This document shows, one piece after another, positions 25,256-34,062 of a DNA stretch of 64,000 bases. Source of the stretch: Mycolicibacterium elephantis DSM 44368. GTDB taxonomy: Bacteria; Actinomycetota; Actinomycetes; Mycobacteriales; Mycobacteriaceae. Below the pieces are notes generated by a model that saw only the letters and a list, made by a program, of their open reading frames with translations, did not search any database and was not told the origin of the DNA. How positions within the stretch are numbered: the stretch's first letter is position 1; each line of letters starts with the position of its first letter. The DNA lies in contig NZ_ATDN01000045.1 of assembly GCF_004014805.1 (NCBI RefSeq), positions 124,001-188,000 on the forward strand, read 5' to 3'. The translations under genes were made by a program, and so were the position numbers.

Positions 25256-26215
25256 ATGACTCGTGTGATTCAGTGGGCCACCGGTGTCACCGGAATGATG
25301 TCGCTGCGGCACGTTCTCGGCCGACCCGACCTCACGCTCGTCGGGGTGCGTGTCTACGACCCCGCGAAAGCCGGAGTCGATGCCGGTGCGCTGTGCGGCG
25401 TGGGGGCGTCTACGATCTACTCGCGTCCGGAAAGAACGTGATCGCCACCGGCAGCAGGTTCATCCATCCACGCTCACTGCATGAATCGCTTGCAGAGAAC
25501 ATCGAGAGCGCCTGCAAGGCAGGGCAATCGTCGTTTCTCGGGCTGGGGCTGTATCCGGGTTTCGTGGCGGAGTCGATCGCGCCCGTTCTGTCGCGATTGA
25601 CTCAGCGGACGAGCAGGATCAACGTTCGCGAGGTGCTCAACTACTCGACATATGCAAGCCACGACCTGATCTTCAACGCCGGGCTTCGGGCACGCACCCG
25701 AGGACACCACGCCGCTGCTGGCCAACCCGGACTACGCGGCCGGCGCATGGATCGGCAGCGCGACAGTGCTCGCTCAGGCACTCGGACTCGAGATCCAATC
25801 GGTGCAGGGGTTCCGCGAGGTCGCGACGACACCGCGCGCCCTGACCGTCGCCGCGGGCGACATCCCGGCGGGCACTGTCGGTGCGATGCGATTCGGTGTA
25901 GTGGTCGACTGCGGCGAGACCACGATGTCCGTCGAGCATCTCACCAGCATGGCCGACGATCTGGCTCCGGACTGGCCGACCGAGATCGGCTACGAGGTCA
26001 CCTTCGAAGGTGAGCCGAACATGCGGGTCCATCTCGAAATCGGCTCCGCCGGCGAAGATCACGCCGAACAGGGCTGCCTGGCCACCACGATGCACGCGAT
26101 CAATGCGATACCCACCGTAGTTGCCGCCGAACGCGGGCTGTACGACCTGTCCACTGTTGCGCCGTTTGTCGCGCACTGGACGAACCGCGCCGGTAACGTG
26201 GGTTCTCATATCTGA
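25256..26215 (+). pseudogene. Broken dihydrodipicolinate reductase-like oxidoreductase
   Basis: Three fragments in two frames together cover a homologue of the intact gene at 31244-32356. Fragment 1 (25256-25441) has MTRVIQWATGVTGMMSLRHV and stops soon after GALCG. Fragment 2 (from about 25410 to 25680) continues with YDLLASGKNVIAT and SSFLGLGLYPGF, after loss of about 50 codons that hold the first part of the Rossmann domain. Fragment 3 returns to the first frame at GFGHAPED after an apparent extra G at 25681-25683 and runs to 26215. The two lesions make a functional protein unlikely. Confidence 0.85.
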
Positions 26216-26232
26216 TAAATGAAGTTCTCGAC
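26211..26232. promoter_or_regulatory. Degenerate copy of the island palindrome
   Basis: TCTGATAA-N6-TTCTCGAC matches 5 of 8 and 6 of 8 positions of TGYGAGAA-N6-TTCTCRCA. It overlaps the end of the pseudogene and precedes the SDR at 26244. Weak on its own; listed because spacing is conserved. Confidence 0.25.
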
Positions 26233-26243
26233 AGGAGCGTGTC

Positions 26244-27086
26244 ATGGAGGATGTGCTGGGGTATCGGGGCAAGTCGGTTGTGGTGACGGGCTCGGCGTCC
26301 GGCATGGGGCAGGCCACCGCACAGATCCTCGTCGATCTCGGCGCGACGGTCACCGCCCTCGACATCAAACCCACGACCGTTCCCGTCGCGCGTGCGCTGC
26401 AGGTCGATCTGCGTGACCAGTCGAGCATCGAAGAGGTCGCGGCGGCCATCGACGGCCCGGTTGACGGGCTCTTCAGCTGTGCGGGGCTTCCCGGTCCGCC
26501 GTTCAGCGAGTGGGACACGATCCTGGTCAACTTCGTCGGAGCACGTCACCTGGCCGAGTGCCTCGTACCGAAAATGCCCGACGGGTCGGCGATCAGCGTC
26601 ATCTCGTCGTCGGCCGCAATCGGGTGGCAGGACCACATCAAGGTCATCACCGGGTTGCTCGAGACCAAGGGGTTCGAGGCGGCTGTCGAGTGGTTGTCGG
26701 CCAACGAGAAGTTGTGGTCGTGGAGCGGCTACGCGTATTCGAAGTACATCATCGACGTGTGGGTGGGTTGGTGGTACCCCGAACTCGGTCGCCGCGGTAT
26801 CCGGATCAACTGCATCAATCCGGGACCCACCGAGACCGCGATGATGCCGGCCTTCCAGGACCTGATGGGTAAGGACACCGTCGATCAGGCGGTCGGACCG
26901 ATCGGGCGGTATTCGACGCCGGAGGAGCAGGCCTGGCCCCTGGTCTGCCTCGGGAGCCCGCGCTTCAGTTATGTCGGCGGTGAGGTGCTGTGGACCGACG
27001 GCGGCTGGAACGGCGCCATGACGATGGGCCGGCACCAGGCGCAGTGGGCCGACACGGCCGCCGCGGAGATGTCGAAGAACAGCTGA
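26244..27086 (+). CDS. SDR, 3-alpha-hydroxysteroid dehydrogenase-like
   Basis: The 280-residue SDR has TGSASGMGQATAQ, LQVDLRD, FSCAGLPG in place of NNAG, the catalytic SSSAAIG and YAYSK. The insertion between Ser and Tyr (QDHIKVITGLLETKGFEAAVEWL) and the long C-terminus resemble 3-alpha-HSD/carbonyl reductases. Steroid or similar bulky alcohol substrates are plausible in this neighbourhood but not shown. It follows the pseudogene by 28 bp with an AGGAG-like site; a degenerate copy of the island palindrome lies at 26211-26232. Confidence 0.87.
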   Translation: MEDVLGYRGKSVVVTGSASGMGQATAQILVDLGATVTALDIKPTTVPVARALQVDLRDQSSIEEVAAAIDGPVDGLFSCAGLPGPPFSEWDTILVNFVGARHLAECLVPKMPDGSAISVISSSAAIGWQDHIKVITGLLETKGFEAAVEWLSANEKLWSWSGYAYSKYIIDVWVGWWYPELGRRGIRINCINPGPTETAMMPAFQDLMGKDTVDQAVGPIGRYSTPEEQAWPLVCLGSPRFSYVGGEVLWTDGGWNGAMTMGRHQAQWADTAAAEMSKNS

Positions 27087-27098
27087 GCGAGCCAGGGC

Positions 27099-27902
27099 TC
27101 AGATGAAGTCCGAACCGCCGTCGACATTGACGGTGGCTCCGGTGACGTAGCCGTTCCGGCGTGACGCCAGATACGCAGTCGCCGAGGCGATCTCCTCGGG
27201 CAGCCCGGCCCGGCCGAGGTCACAGGGGTGACCGTAGGTGCGCTCCACCCACGTCATCACATCGTGCGGATCCGCGGAGTTCAGTCCGTCGGCGCCGAGC
27301 ACGTCCCTGAGAATCTCGGTGAAACTCGCGGTCACAATGGTGCCCGGGCATACGCAGTTCACCAGAATGCCCTCTGGTCCAAGGCTCTTCGACAGATTCT
27401 TGGTGAAGCTCGACAACGCCGCTTTCGTTGCGGTGTAGGCGACAAGTCGCGGGCTCTGGCGCTGAATCGAGTGCGCGGACAGGGTGACGATTCGAGCCCA
27501 GTCGGCGGCACGCAGCATCGGGAGTGCTGCGCGCACGGATCGAACCGCGGACATGGTGCCCAGGTCGAAGGCGGCGTGCCAGTCGTCGTCGTCGAGATCT
27601 TCGAAGGCACCCGCGTCGGGTCCCACCGTGTGCACCAACACGTTCAGGTGTTTCCACGCTTCACCGACCGCGCTGTACCCTGCCGCGATCGAGCCGGCGT
27701 CGGCCATGTCGACGGTCAGTGCAAGCACCTCGGGTGCGCCGGTTTCACGGATCCGTTCGGCCGCGGCATCCAGGCCGCGCTGTCCACGCGCCATGATCGC
27801 CACCGATGCCCCTTCGGCGCCAAGCGTTTCGGCGATCGCCAGCCCCATGCCCTTACTGCCACCGGTGACGACGGCCGTCGCACCTTCGAAGCCCAAATCC
27901 AT
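27099..27902 (-). CDS. SDR family oxidoreductase
   Basis: The 267-residue classical SDR has TGGSKGMGLAIAE, TVDMAD, VHTVGP in place of NNAG, the catalytic Ser in LSAHSI, YTATK, and a C-terminal VDGGSDFI typical of tetrameric SDRs. It converges on the SDR at 26244-27086. It is last in a minus-strand run after the BFD-like and ABM-like genes, with a 24-bp gap, so it may be part of that operon. The substrate is unknown. Confidence 0.88.
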   Translation of the reverse strand: MDLGFEGATAVVTGGSKGMGLAIAETLGAEGASVAIMARGQRGLDAAAERIRETGAPEVLALTVDMADAGSIAAGYSAVGEAWKHLNVLVHTVGPDAGAFEDLDDDDWHAAFDLGTMSAVRSVRAALPMLRAADWARIVTLSAHSIQRQSPRLVAYTATKAALSSFTKNLSKSLGPEGILVNCVCPGTIVTASFTEILRDVLGADGLNSADPHDVMTWVERTYGHPCDLGRAGLPEEIASATAYLASRRNGYVTGATVNVDGGSDFI

Positions 27903-27926
27903 TGATCGGTCCCTTCTATCGGCCGC

Positions 27927-28121
27927 TCAAACCCTGCTTTGACTGCCTGATTCCGTTGTCTCTGCAGCGGAGTCGATGATCGAGCGGATCGTGCGCCGAC
28001 ACCTGCCGCAATCCGAACCGGCGCCGCATGCGGTGGACACCTGTCGTGAAGTGCAGGCGCCGGCGGCGACGGCATCGGAGACCGTCTCGACCGTGACGCC
28101 GAGACACAGGCAGACATACAT
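27927..28121 (-). CDS. BFD-like [2Fe-2S] ferredoxin
   Basis: The 64-residue protein matches bacterioferritin-associated ferredoxin (Fer2_BFD). The cluster ligands are CLC (Cys4, Cys6) and CGRC (Cys38, Cys41) around the helix SDAVAAG. BFD proteins normally pass electrons to bacterioferritin. No bfr gene is adjacent, and several P450s are, so a role as a redox partner is possible but unproven. ATG 28121 shares one base with the stop of the upstream gene (TGATG), so the two are co-translated. Confidence 0.82.
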   Translation of the reverse strand: MYVCLCLGVTVETVSDAVAAGACTSRQVSTACGAGSDCGRCRRTIRSIIDSAAETTESGSQSRV

Positions 28122-28762
28122 CAGTGCAAGTCCGTCCCGGCCGTCTCGGCCAGTCGCATCGCATGGACGAACCGTCCGACGAAGACGGGCGGGTAGGCGC
28201 CGACCCCCGCGGATGCGAGCCATTCCGAGGCGATGTCGGAATGGGCGACCCACTGCAGCGCGTTTCGGGCCGTCGCAAGCAGGTGCAGGAACAGCACCTC
28301 ACGGGGAGTGTCGAGGGCCCGGTAGACGAGGGTTCGGCGGATGCCCGACCGGGCGAAATCGGCCAGCGATTCGCGCACGCGATTCACGAAGACCTCGACA
28401 TCCTCAACCCGGGTGACCGCGGCGACCACCACCTCGGTGCCCGGCGCCGGCGGTTCACCGAGGTCGAACCGTCTCACGGCTTCGCCTGCGAAGACGGCAG
28501 GAAGGTCTTCGACGCCGACTGCGTCGAACCATTCGAAGAAGTACGGCGAGCGGAGAAGGTCCAGCAGCGGCCGTTCGGAGCGGACACCGATGACGACCAG
28601 TACTTTCCCAGCCTCGACTATCGACTCGTACACGAACGCATATCGCGCACCGAGGTCGCGCAGACTCTCCTCGTGACGCGCGAGTACCGATCTCACGCGC
28701 TCGGATTCGCCGATTCGGAACTCGACAGCGAAGATGAAGCTGCGAACGGCGGCTGGGGCCAT
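28121..28762 (-). CDS. Duplicated ferredoxin-like (ABM-type dimeric alpha/beta barrel) protein
   Basis: The 213-residue protein appears to hold two copies of a beta-alpha-beta unit (SFIFAVEFRIGESERVRSVL near the start, EVVVAAVTRVEDVEVFVNRV in the middle). Each half ends with a similar loop (GVEDLPAVFAGEAVRRFDL; GVGAYPPVFVGRFVHAMRL). This suggests an antibiotic-monooxygenase-like dimeric barrel in one chain. I recognise no catalytic residue. It heads the operon with the BFD-like ferredoxin and is divergent from the P450 at 28916, with the 28815-28836 palindrome between them. Confidence 0.7.
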   Translation of the reverse strand: MAPAAVRSFIFAVEFRIGESERVRSVLARHEESLRDLGARYAFVYESIVEAGKVLVVIGVRSERPLLDLLRSPYFFEWFDAVGVEDLPAVFAGEAVRRFDLGEPPAPGTEVVVAAVTRVEDVEVFVNRVRESLADFARSGIRRTLVYRALDTPREVLFLHLLATARNALQWVAHSDIASEWLASAGVGAYPPVFVGRFVHAMRLAETAGTDLH

Positions 28763-28814
28763 GCTGCGCCTCCTTCGACACCGATATACGCCGGCGCATC
28801 CGATCTTCGCGCGA

Positions 28815-28836
28815 TGCGAGAATTCATATTCTCACA
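28815..28836. promoter_or_regulatory. Island palindrome, TGCGAGAA-N6-TTCTCACA
   Basis: 8-6-8 inverted repeat with one mismatch. It lies in the 153-bp divergent space between the ABM-like gene (start 28762) and the P450 (start 28916), where a repressor could control both operons. Same architecture as 34013-34034, 37730-37751 and 53824-53845. Confidence 0.7.
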
Positions 28837-28915
28837 TGGGCAGTTGCGGCGATAGCCGACCGTATCGCGAGCGTCCGGGCCGTGCATGCAGAGAGCGGGC
28901 CGGAAGAAACTCGCC

Positions 28916-30145
28916 ATGACGAAGCCCGATAAAGCCTATTCTCACGAAGTGACCTACAGGGTGAAGGTTGGGCCGTATTACGACCCGTTCGACTTCGACA
29001 TCGACGACGATCCTTACCCCGTGTGGAAACGGCTGCGTGACGAAGCGCCGCTGTACCACAACGACAAGTACGGTTTCTACGCGTTGAGCAGGTACTCAGA
29101 CGTCGCCCGCGAATTGGCCAACTGGGAGGATTACCGGTCGGGCAAGGGTACCACCATCGAGTTCATCCTCAACGGCGTCGAGGTACCGCCGGGCATCATC
29201 CTGTTCGAGGACCCGCCGATCCATGACTTTCACCGGCGGCTGTTGTCGGGAGTGTTCACGCCGCGGCGCATGGCTGCCATCGAACCGCTGGCACGGGAGT
29301 TCTGTCGGCGCGCACTGGAACCCCTCGAGAAAGCGGAGACGTTTGACTTCATCGCCGACCTCGGCGCGTGGATGCCGATGCGCACCATCGGATACCTGCT
29401 GGGTATCCCCGAGGACAGGCAGATCGCGATCAGGCAGAACACCGACCGGCTTCTCGAACTCAAAGACGGCGAACTCGTCGATGTGGCCGACGACGTGCTG
29501 ACGCGCCAAGGCTCGATGCTGGAGGAGTTCATCGACTGGCGTTACGACCACCCATCAGACGACCTGATGACGGAGCTGGTGAACGCTGAGATCGAGGAAC
29601 CTGACGGCAGTACCAGGCGATTGACCCGCGGAGAGGTGCTGACCTATACCGGCACCCTCGTCGGCGCGGGAAACGAGACGACGACGCGGCTGATCGGCTT
29701 CGCCGGACAACTGTTGTCCGACCATCCGGACCAGCGCCGTGAACTCGCGGCGGATTTCAGCCTGATCCCCGCGGCGATCGAGGAGGTGCTGCGCTACGAG
29801 GCGCCGTCGCCTGTGCAGGCCCGCTATGTCGCTCGTGATGTCGAACTCTATGGTGAGACAGTCGCTGAGGGCTCGGTGATGTTGCTTATCAACGGCTCGG
29901 CGAACCGCGACGAGCGACAGTACCCGGATGCGGACCGGTTCGACATCCATCGGCAGGCCGCCCACTTGTCATTCGGGCGCGGCATTCACTTCTGTCTCGG
30001 CGCCGCATTGGCACGCATGCAAGCGCGCGTGGCGCTCGAGGAGGTGCTGACGCGTTGGCCGGACTGGGAAGTCGACTATGCGGCGGCCAAGCGTGCGCAC
30101 ACCACCAGTGTGAGAGGTTGGTCGACTCTGCCAGTGAGCGTGTGA
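28916..30145 (+). CDS. Cytochrome P450
   Basis: The 409-residue class I bacterial P450 has the I-helix GTLVGAGNETTTRLIG, ExxR in EEVLRYEAPS and heme loop LSFGRGIHFCLGAALARM with ligand Cys360. It resembles mycobacterial P450s of lipid and terpenoid catabolism. No family number is assigned. ATG 28916 follows GGAAGAA; the start at 28886 has no ribosome site. It begins an operon with the AveC-like membrane protein (stop and start 1 bp apart) and the dihydrodipicolinate-reductase-like enzyme. Confidence 0.92.
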   Translation: MTKPDKAYSHEVTYRVKVGPYYDPFDFDIDDDPYPVWKRLRDEAPLYHNDKYGFYALSRYSDVARELANWEDYRSGKGTTIEFILNGVEVPPGIILFEDPPIHDFHRRLLSGVFTPRRMAAIEPLAREFCRRALEPLEKAETFDFIADLGAWMPMRTIGYLLGIPEDRQIAIRQNTDRLLELKDGELVDVADDVLTRQGSMLEEFIDWRYDHPSDDLMTELVNAEIEEPDGSTRRLTRGEVLTYTGTLVGAGNETTTRLIGFAGQLLSDHPDQRRELAADFSLIPAAIEEVLRYEAPSPVQARYVARDVELYGETVAEGSVMLLINGSANRDERQYPDADRFDIHRQAAHLSFGRGIHFCLGAALARMQARVALEEVLTRWPDWEVDYAAAKRAHTTSVRGWSTLPVSV

Positions 30146-30146
30146 C

Positions 30147-31211
30147 ATGGCGAATACCGTTGAGCGCGGCTCAAGATCCGGCATCGAATCATCCACCGTG
30201 ACCCAGTTCTCGCCGTGGCCCGCCAGGGTCGGATGGGGCCTGTTTTTCGCCGCCTATCTGGTGTTCGCGGTCGTGACCATCGCGAACATCCAGTCGGGCC
30301 TGCACGGGCACCCGACCAGGACCAATCCGAATCCCGGCCCTGCTCCGTACCCACCGTTCCTCGGCTTCGACAACTGGCCGCTCGTCGTCGCCTTCAGTTC
30401 GATTCCGCTCGCCATCGGCCTTGTCGGCGTGCTGGGGTGGCTGTCCTGGCGCCAACGCAAGGTGCACTGGGCCGTCATCATCGCGTTCGCCGGGCTCATC
30501 ACCGGGGCGCTGGATCCGCTCGCCAACTGGGCGACGTTCGCGATCTTCGATCCGCGGATGCTGCACTTCCCGTTTTCATGGCCGTATGTCAACATCGCAC
30601 CGAATCTCGAACCCGCCCTGGCATTTCTGGGCGGCTATGCGGCCTACTATCTGCTCAACGGGCTGGGATTTCTGAAGTTGCACGACTTACTGCTGGACCC
30701 ACTGATGCGGCGCACGCGTTGGCTGGCGGAGCGCAGGCTGATCAGGGTGTTCATCGGCGCGACGATCATCGCCATCCCAATCAACGGCGTCATCCAGTTC
30801 ACCTGGATGCGGGCCGGGATCTTCTTCTACACCGAAGCCGTCGGGCCTGTGCTTCAGATCGGCCACATCCATTTTCCGCTGATCATGGCGCTCTACGATT
30901 CGGTGATCTTCGCGATGGTCGCGGTGATGTGTGTGCGTGATGAGAGCGGCGACCTGGTGCTGATCAACCGCATCGCGCGGTGGTTGCCCGCGCGGTCAGG
31001 CCGCCCGAAGGTGACGCTGACACGGCAGCTGTTGATCTCGGTGGCCGTGGGCCTGGTGTCGTTCTCATTGCCGTTGGCGGTGCTTGCCGGGCTGCGGGAA
31101 GCCGGCCTGTCGAGGCCCTCATTCGACCAGAATCCCTATCCCGAGATGAACCTGTACGACCCGTACGGGCATCTCGAAGGCGCCGGCAAACCGGGGCCGT
31201 TCTACCGGTGA
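30147..31211 (+). CDS. AveC-like multi-pass membrane protein
   Basis: The 354-residue protein has about seven hydrophobic spans (WGLFFAAYLVFAVVTIA, WPLVVAFSSIPLAIGLVGVL, WAVIIAFAGLITGALDP and later). It matches actinobacterial proteins annotated as spirocyclase AveC family. AveC itself is a dual dehydratase/spirocyclase in avermectin synthesis; the mycobacterial relatives have no proven reaction. Conserved polar motifs inside membrane segments (GALDPLANW, NGVIQFTWM) suggest an enzyme rather than a transporter. It is between a P450 and an oxidoreductase, so it may process the hydroxylated product. Confidence 0.75.
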   Translation: MANTVERGSRSGIESSTVTQFSPWPARVGWGLFFAAYLVFAVVTIANIQSGLHGHPTRTNPNPGPAPYPPFLGFDNWPLVVAFSSIPLAIGLVGVLGWLSWRQRKVHWAVIIAFAGLITGALDPLANWATFAIFDPRMLHFPFSWPYVNIAPNLEPALAFLGGYAAYYLLNGLGFLKLHDLLLDPLMRRTRWLAERRLIRVFIGATIIAIPINGVIQFTWMRAGIFFYTEAVGPVLQIGHIHFPLIMALYDSVIFAMVAVMCVRDESGDLVLINRIARWLPARSGRPKVTLTRQLLISVAVGLVSFSLPLAVLAGLREAGLSRPSFDQNPYPEMNLYDPYGHLEGAGKPGPFYR

Positions 31212-31243
31212 CATCAATGGCCACGTGCGAGGAGAGTGAGCAG

Positions 31244-32356
31244 ATGGTGACAGATGGGCTCGGCAGACGATACCGAGTTGTCCACGCAGGCACCGGTTTC
31301 ACCGGCCGTGAGGCATTACGCGCGGTGATCAATGATCCAGCGCTCGATCTCGTCGGGGTGAAGGTGTCGACGCCGGAAAAGGCCGGGCTGGACGCAGGCG
31401 AACTGTGCGGTGCACCATCTGTCGGCGTATCCGCGACCGACGACCTCGCAACTGTTCTCGCGTTGAAACCCGACTGTGTGACTTATTGCGCGACCGCCGT
31501 TCGACGCGAAGAAGAGGCGATCGCAGACATCGCCGCGTATCTCGACGCCGGCATCAACGTGGTGACGTTCTCGCTGATCCCCATGGTTTATCCCGCGGCG
31601 GCTCCCGCCGAATGGCGCGACACGCTGGAAAGCGCTGCAGCACGAGGCAACTCGACGTTCTATGCCACCGGCAGTGAGCCGGGGTTCATCAGCCTGAACA
31701 TTCCCACGGCGCTGCTGGCAGGAGCCGGCCGCGTCGACTCGTACCGCATGGACGAATACGCGCTCGACCTCGACAAGTCCTACCCGATCTGGGATGTCCT
31801 GCACGAGTCGATGGGGTTCGGAAAGCCCGACGGCCATGTTCCGGTTCGGATCGCGTCGGGGAAGGTGGACAAGGACTGGGGCACGGTGGTGTCCTACATC
31901 GCCGACATCCTCGGCTTCGAACTCGAAGGAATCGAGCTGGACTGGGAGACGCTGCTCGCGCCGACCGATCTCTCCACCGCACTCGGTGTCATTCCCGAGG
32001 GCACGATCTGTGCGCACCGATGGCAGCTCTCCGGGATCGTCGGTGGCCGCCCTGCCGTCGCGGTTCAGTACTTCGCGACAGTCAGCAGCACGCCATGGCC
32101 TGATCGTTGGCCCAAGCCGGCCCGCGAGGGTCAAGGCGGAATGGTGTTCCGCGTCAAAGGAAATCCCAACATGGACCTCGAGCTTCACCTCGAGCAGTCG
32201 GAGACCGACCGGGTGAACCCGGGGGTCGCGGCCACGGCACTGGCGGCGGTGAACGCCATCCCCAGCGTCGTCGACGCGCCGCCAGGTGTGATCGCCAGGC
32301 CCTTGTCGGGGCCATCGGTCGTCACCCGGCAATCTGCGGGTTCGTCACCCGTCTGA
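31244..32356 (+). CDS. Dihydrodipicolinate reductase-like NAD(P) oxidoreductase
   Basis: The 370-residue protein has an N-terminal Rossmann domain (VVHAGTGFTGREALRAVI, LVGVKVSTPEKAGLDAGELC) with a degraded Gly-rich loop, and a long C-terminal domain. It belongs to the DapB-like/amine dehydrogenase-like group frequent in mycobacterial lipid gene clusters; lysine synthesis is not implied. ATG 31244 is preferred over 31217 since GAGGAG lies 9 nt upstream. It is the intact paralogue of the pseudogene at 25256-26215. It overlaps the convergent synthetase by 12 bp. Confidence 0.8.
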   Translation: MVTDGLGRRYRVVHAGTGFTGREALRAVINDPALDLVGVKVSTPEKAGLDAGELCGAPSVGVSATDDLATVLALKPDCVTYCATAVRREEEAIADIAAYLDAGINVVTFSLIPMVYPAAAPAEWRDTLESAAARGNSTFYATGSEPGFISLNIPTALLAGAGRVDSYRMDEYALDLDKSYPIWDVLHESMGFGKPDGHVPVRIASGKVDKDWGTVVSYIADILGFELEGIELDWETLLAPTDLSTALGVIPEGTICAHRWQLSGIVGGRPAVAVQYFATVSSTPWPDRWPKPAREGQGGMVFRVKGNPNMDLELHLEQSETDRVNPGVAATALAAVNAIPSVVDAPPGVIARPLSGPSVVTRQSAGSSPV

Positions 32357-33955
32357 CAGAAGGCCGCTCAGCTGCTTGGCGAGGTCGGTCTTCTTGACCT
32401 TGCCCGTCGCCGTGAACGGCAGCTTCTCCTTCGGCGTGACCCAGATGAACTTCGGCACTTTGTATGCCGAGAGGCGGCTGCGCACCTGCGCCCGCAACTC
32501 CGCGGGGTCCAACTCGGCCTCACCGCGCGGCACCACCGCCGCCGCCACGATCGTGCCGTTGTGCCCGTCCTCGGCGCCGACGACGTACGCCTCGAGAACG
32601 CCGTCACAACCCGTCAGTGCCTGTTCCACCTCGCCAGGGGTGACGTTCGTCCCGCCGCCGGTCTTGATCAGATCGCCCAACCGGCCGGTGAACCTGATCC
32701 AGCCGTCGTCGTACTGCACTCCACAGTCGCCCGTGCGGTAATAGCCGTCCGGGGTGAACACGTCCTCGCGTTCGCGCTTGTACAACCGCTGCATCAGCGA
32801 GTAGCCGCGCACCCAGATTTCGCCGTCCGTGCCGGGGGGCACGGGGTCTCCCGTCGCGGGATCGACCAGCAGATGCGAGAGTCCCTCGATCGAATATCCA
32901 CCCGTCTCCGCGCGCTCGGCCGGCTGGGCAGGATACGGATCGACACCGATGTGGTTGCCGCAGAGTTCGGTCATCCCCAGCGCGTTCGGACCTTTCGGTC
33001 GGCGTTCGGGCGGCACCATCGCGGGCATGCTGGTGCGCTGCACCGAGCTCAGGTCGCGTCGTGCGAAGTCCGGATGCTCCGCCAGCGACTTGCCCTGCTG
33101 TGGCCAACCCAGCGTGATGGTCGCGCGGTGCCGCTCGATCAACTCGAGCGCATCGGCCGCGTCGAACGCCGGTTGGGTGACCAGCGTTGCGCCGTGGTGG
33201 ATCACGGCGTGAATGCCGGTGATCAAGCCGCCGACCCAGAAGAACGGCATCGAGGTGAACATCACCGTGTCGTTCGTGATGCCGTAGTCGAAGGTCAGGT
33301 TGTACGAGTGGCGTACCAGTGTGCCGTGGGTGTGCACCGGGCCTTTCGGGTCGCCGGTGCTTCCCGAGGTGTAGATGATCATCACGTCGTCGGCCGGCGT
33401 CACGCAGGACTCGACGTCGACCAGAAAGTCGAGCTCGAGTCCCGTCGCGCGGTCGGCCGAAAGCGCCGTCGTCCACGGGCGCTCACCCTCACCGAGCACC
33501 GCGATCATGCGCAGATATGGTGCGCCCCGGACGACCAGCCTGCCGGGGATGGCTTGGTCCGCGAGTCCTGGAAGTGCCTCCTCGAGCCGGTCGAGAAAGC
33601 TGTTGCCACGAAACTCCGGCCGGGCGATGATCGCCCGCAGGTCCGCGTGACGGGCCGTCCACGCCAGCTCCGGAGCCTTGTAGAACGTGTTCAGTGGCAC
33701 CGCGACCGCGCCGATTCGGGTCGTTGCGAACCAGGTGACAGCCCAGTCGACGCTGTTGGGCATGAGTATGCCGACGTGATCGCCCTTGCCGAAGCCCTCG
33801 GCCAGCAGCGCCGTCGCCAACCGCGCCGACTCGAGGTCGAGGTCGGAATAGGTCAGCGTCTGCCCGTCGGCGATGAGGAACGGCTTCGCCCCGAAGCTCG
33901 CCGCGCACGACCGAACCAGCGCGGGGATCGTGGGCGTGATGCTCGGGAAAGGCAC
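32345..33955 (-). CDS. AMP-forming acyl-CoA synthetase (FadD-like)
   Basis: The 536-residue ANL-superfamily ligase has the phosphate loop IYTSGSTGDPKGP, the adenine motif region (ALGMTELCG), YYRTGDCG with the ribose-binding Asp, and the C-terminal FTATGKVKKTDL with the catalytic Lys. It activates a carboxylic acid as the acyl-adenylate and transfers it to CoA. GTG 33955 lies 8 nt after GGAGG; a start at 34060 would span the operator and is unlikely. Divergent from the SnoaL-like gene, with a perfect palindrome between them. Confidence 0.92.
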   Translation of the reverse strand: MPFPSITPTIPALVRSCAASFGAKPFLIADGQTLTYSDLDLESARLATALLAEGFGKGDHVGILMPNSVDWAVTWFATTRIGAVAVPLNTFYKAPELAWTARHADLRAIIARPEFRGNSFLDRLEEALPGLADQAIPGRLVVRGAPYLRMIAVLGEGERPWTTALSADRATGLELDFLVDVESCVTPADDVMIIYTSGSTGDPKGPVHTHGTLVRHSYNLTFDYGITNDTVMFTSMPFFWVGGLITGIHAVIHHGATLVTQPAFDAADALELIERHRATITLGWPQQGKSLAEHPDFARRDLSSVQRTSMPAMVPPERRPKGPNALGMTELCGNHIGVDPYPAQPAERAETGGYSIEGLSHLLVDPATGDPVPPGTDGEIWVRGYSLMQRLYKREREDVFTPDGYYRTGDCGVQYDDGWIRFTGRLGDLIKTGGGTNVTPGEVEQALTGCDGVLEAYVVGAEDGHNGTIVAAAVVPRGEAELDPAELRAQVRSRLSAYKVPKFIWVTPKEKLPFTATGKVKKTDLAKQLSGLLSDG

Positions 33956-34012
33956 GACTGGAATCCTCCGCTCGGACGGGGTGGCCCACCCAGGATATCC
34001 ACTCTGTCGAAA

Positions 34013-34034
34013 AGCGAGAATACTTGTTCTCGCT
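34013..34034. promoter_or_regulatory. Island palindrome, AGCGAGAA-N6-TTCTCGCT
   Basis: A perfect 8-6-8 inverted repeat in the divergent space between the acyl-CoA synthetase (start 33955) and the SnoaL-like gene (start 34063). TACACT at 34051-34056 could be the -10 of the latter, giving a leaderless mRNA. This is the best copy of the recurring element. Confidence 0.78.
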
Positions 34035-34062
34035 AGCCCTGCACGGCCATTACACTGCACGC

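Noticed and set aside
31244..32356. Lysine-pathway dapB
   Set aside because: The protein is about 370 residues, much longer than DapB, lacks its HHRxKxD-type catalytic motif, and sits in a catabolic cluster.
34013..34034. KstR or KstR2 operator
   Set aside because: The arms (GCGAGAA/TTCTCGC) do not fit the KstR or KstR2 consensus motifs as I know them.
32561..34036. 491-codon plus-strand open frame opposite the acyl-CoA synthetase
   Set aside because: Shadow frame rich in Arg, His and Val, without a ribosome site or family match. The synthetase motifs are intact on the minus strand.
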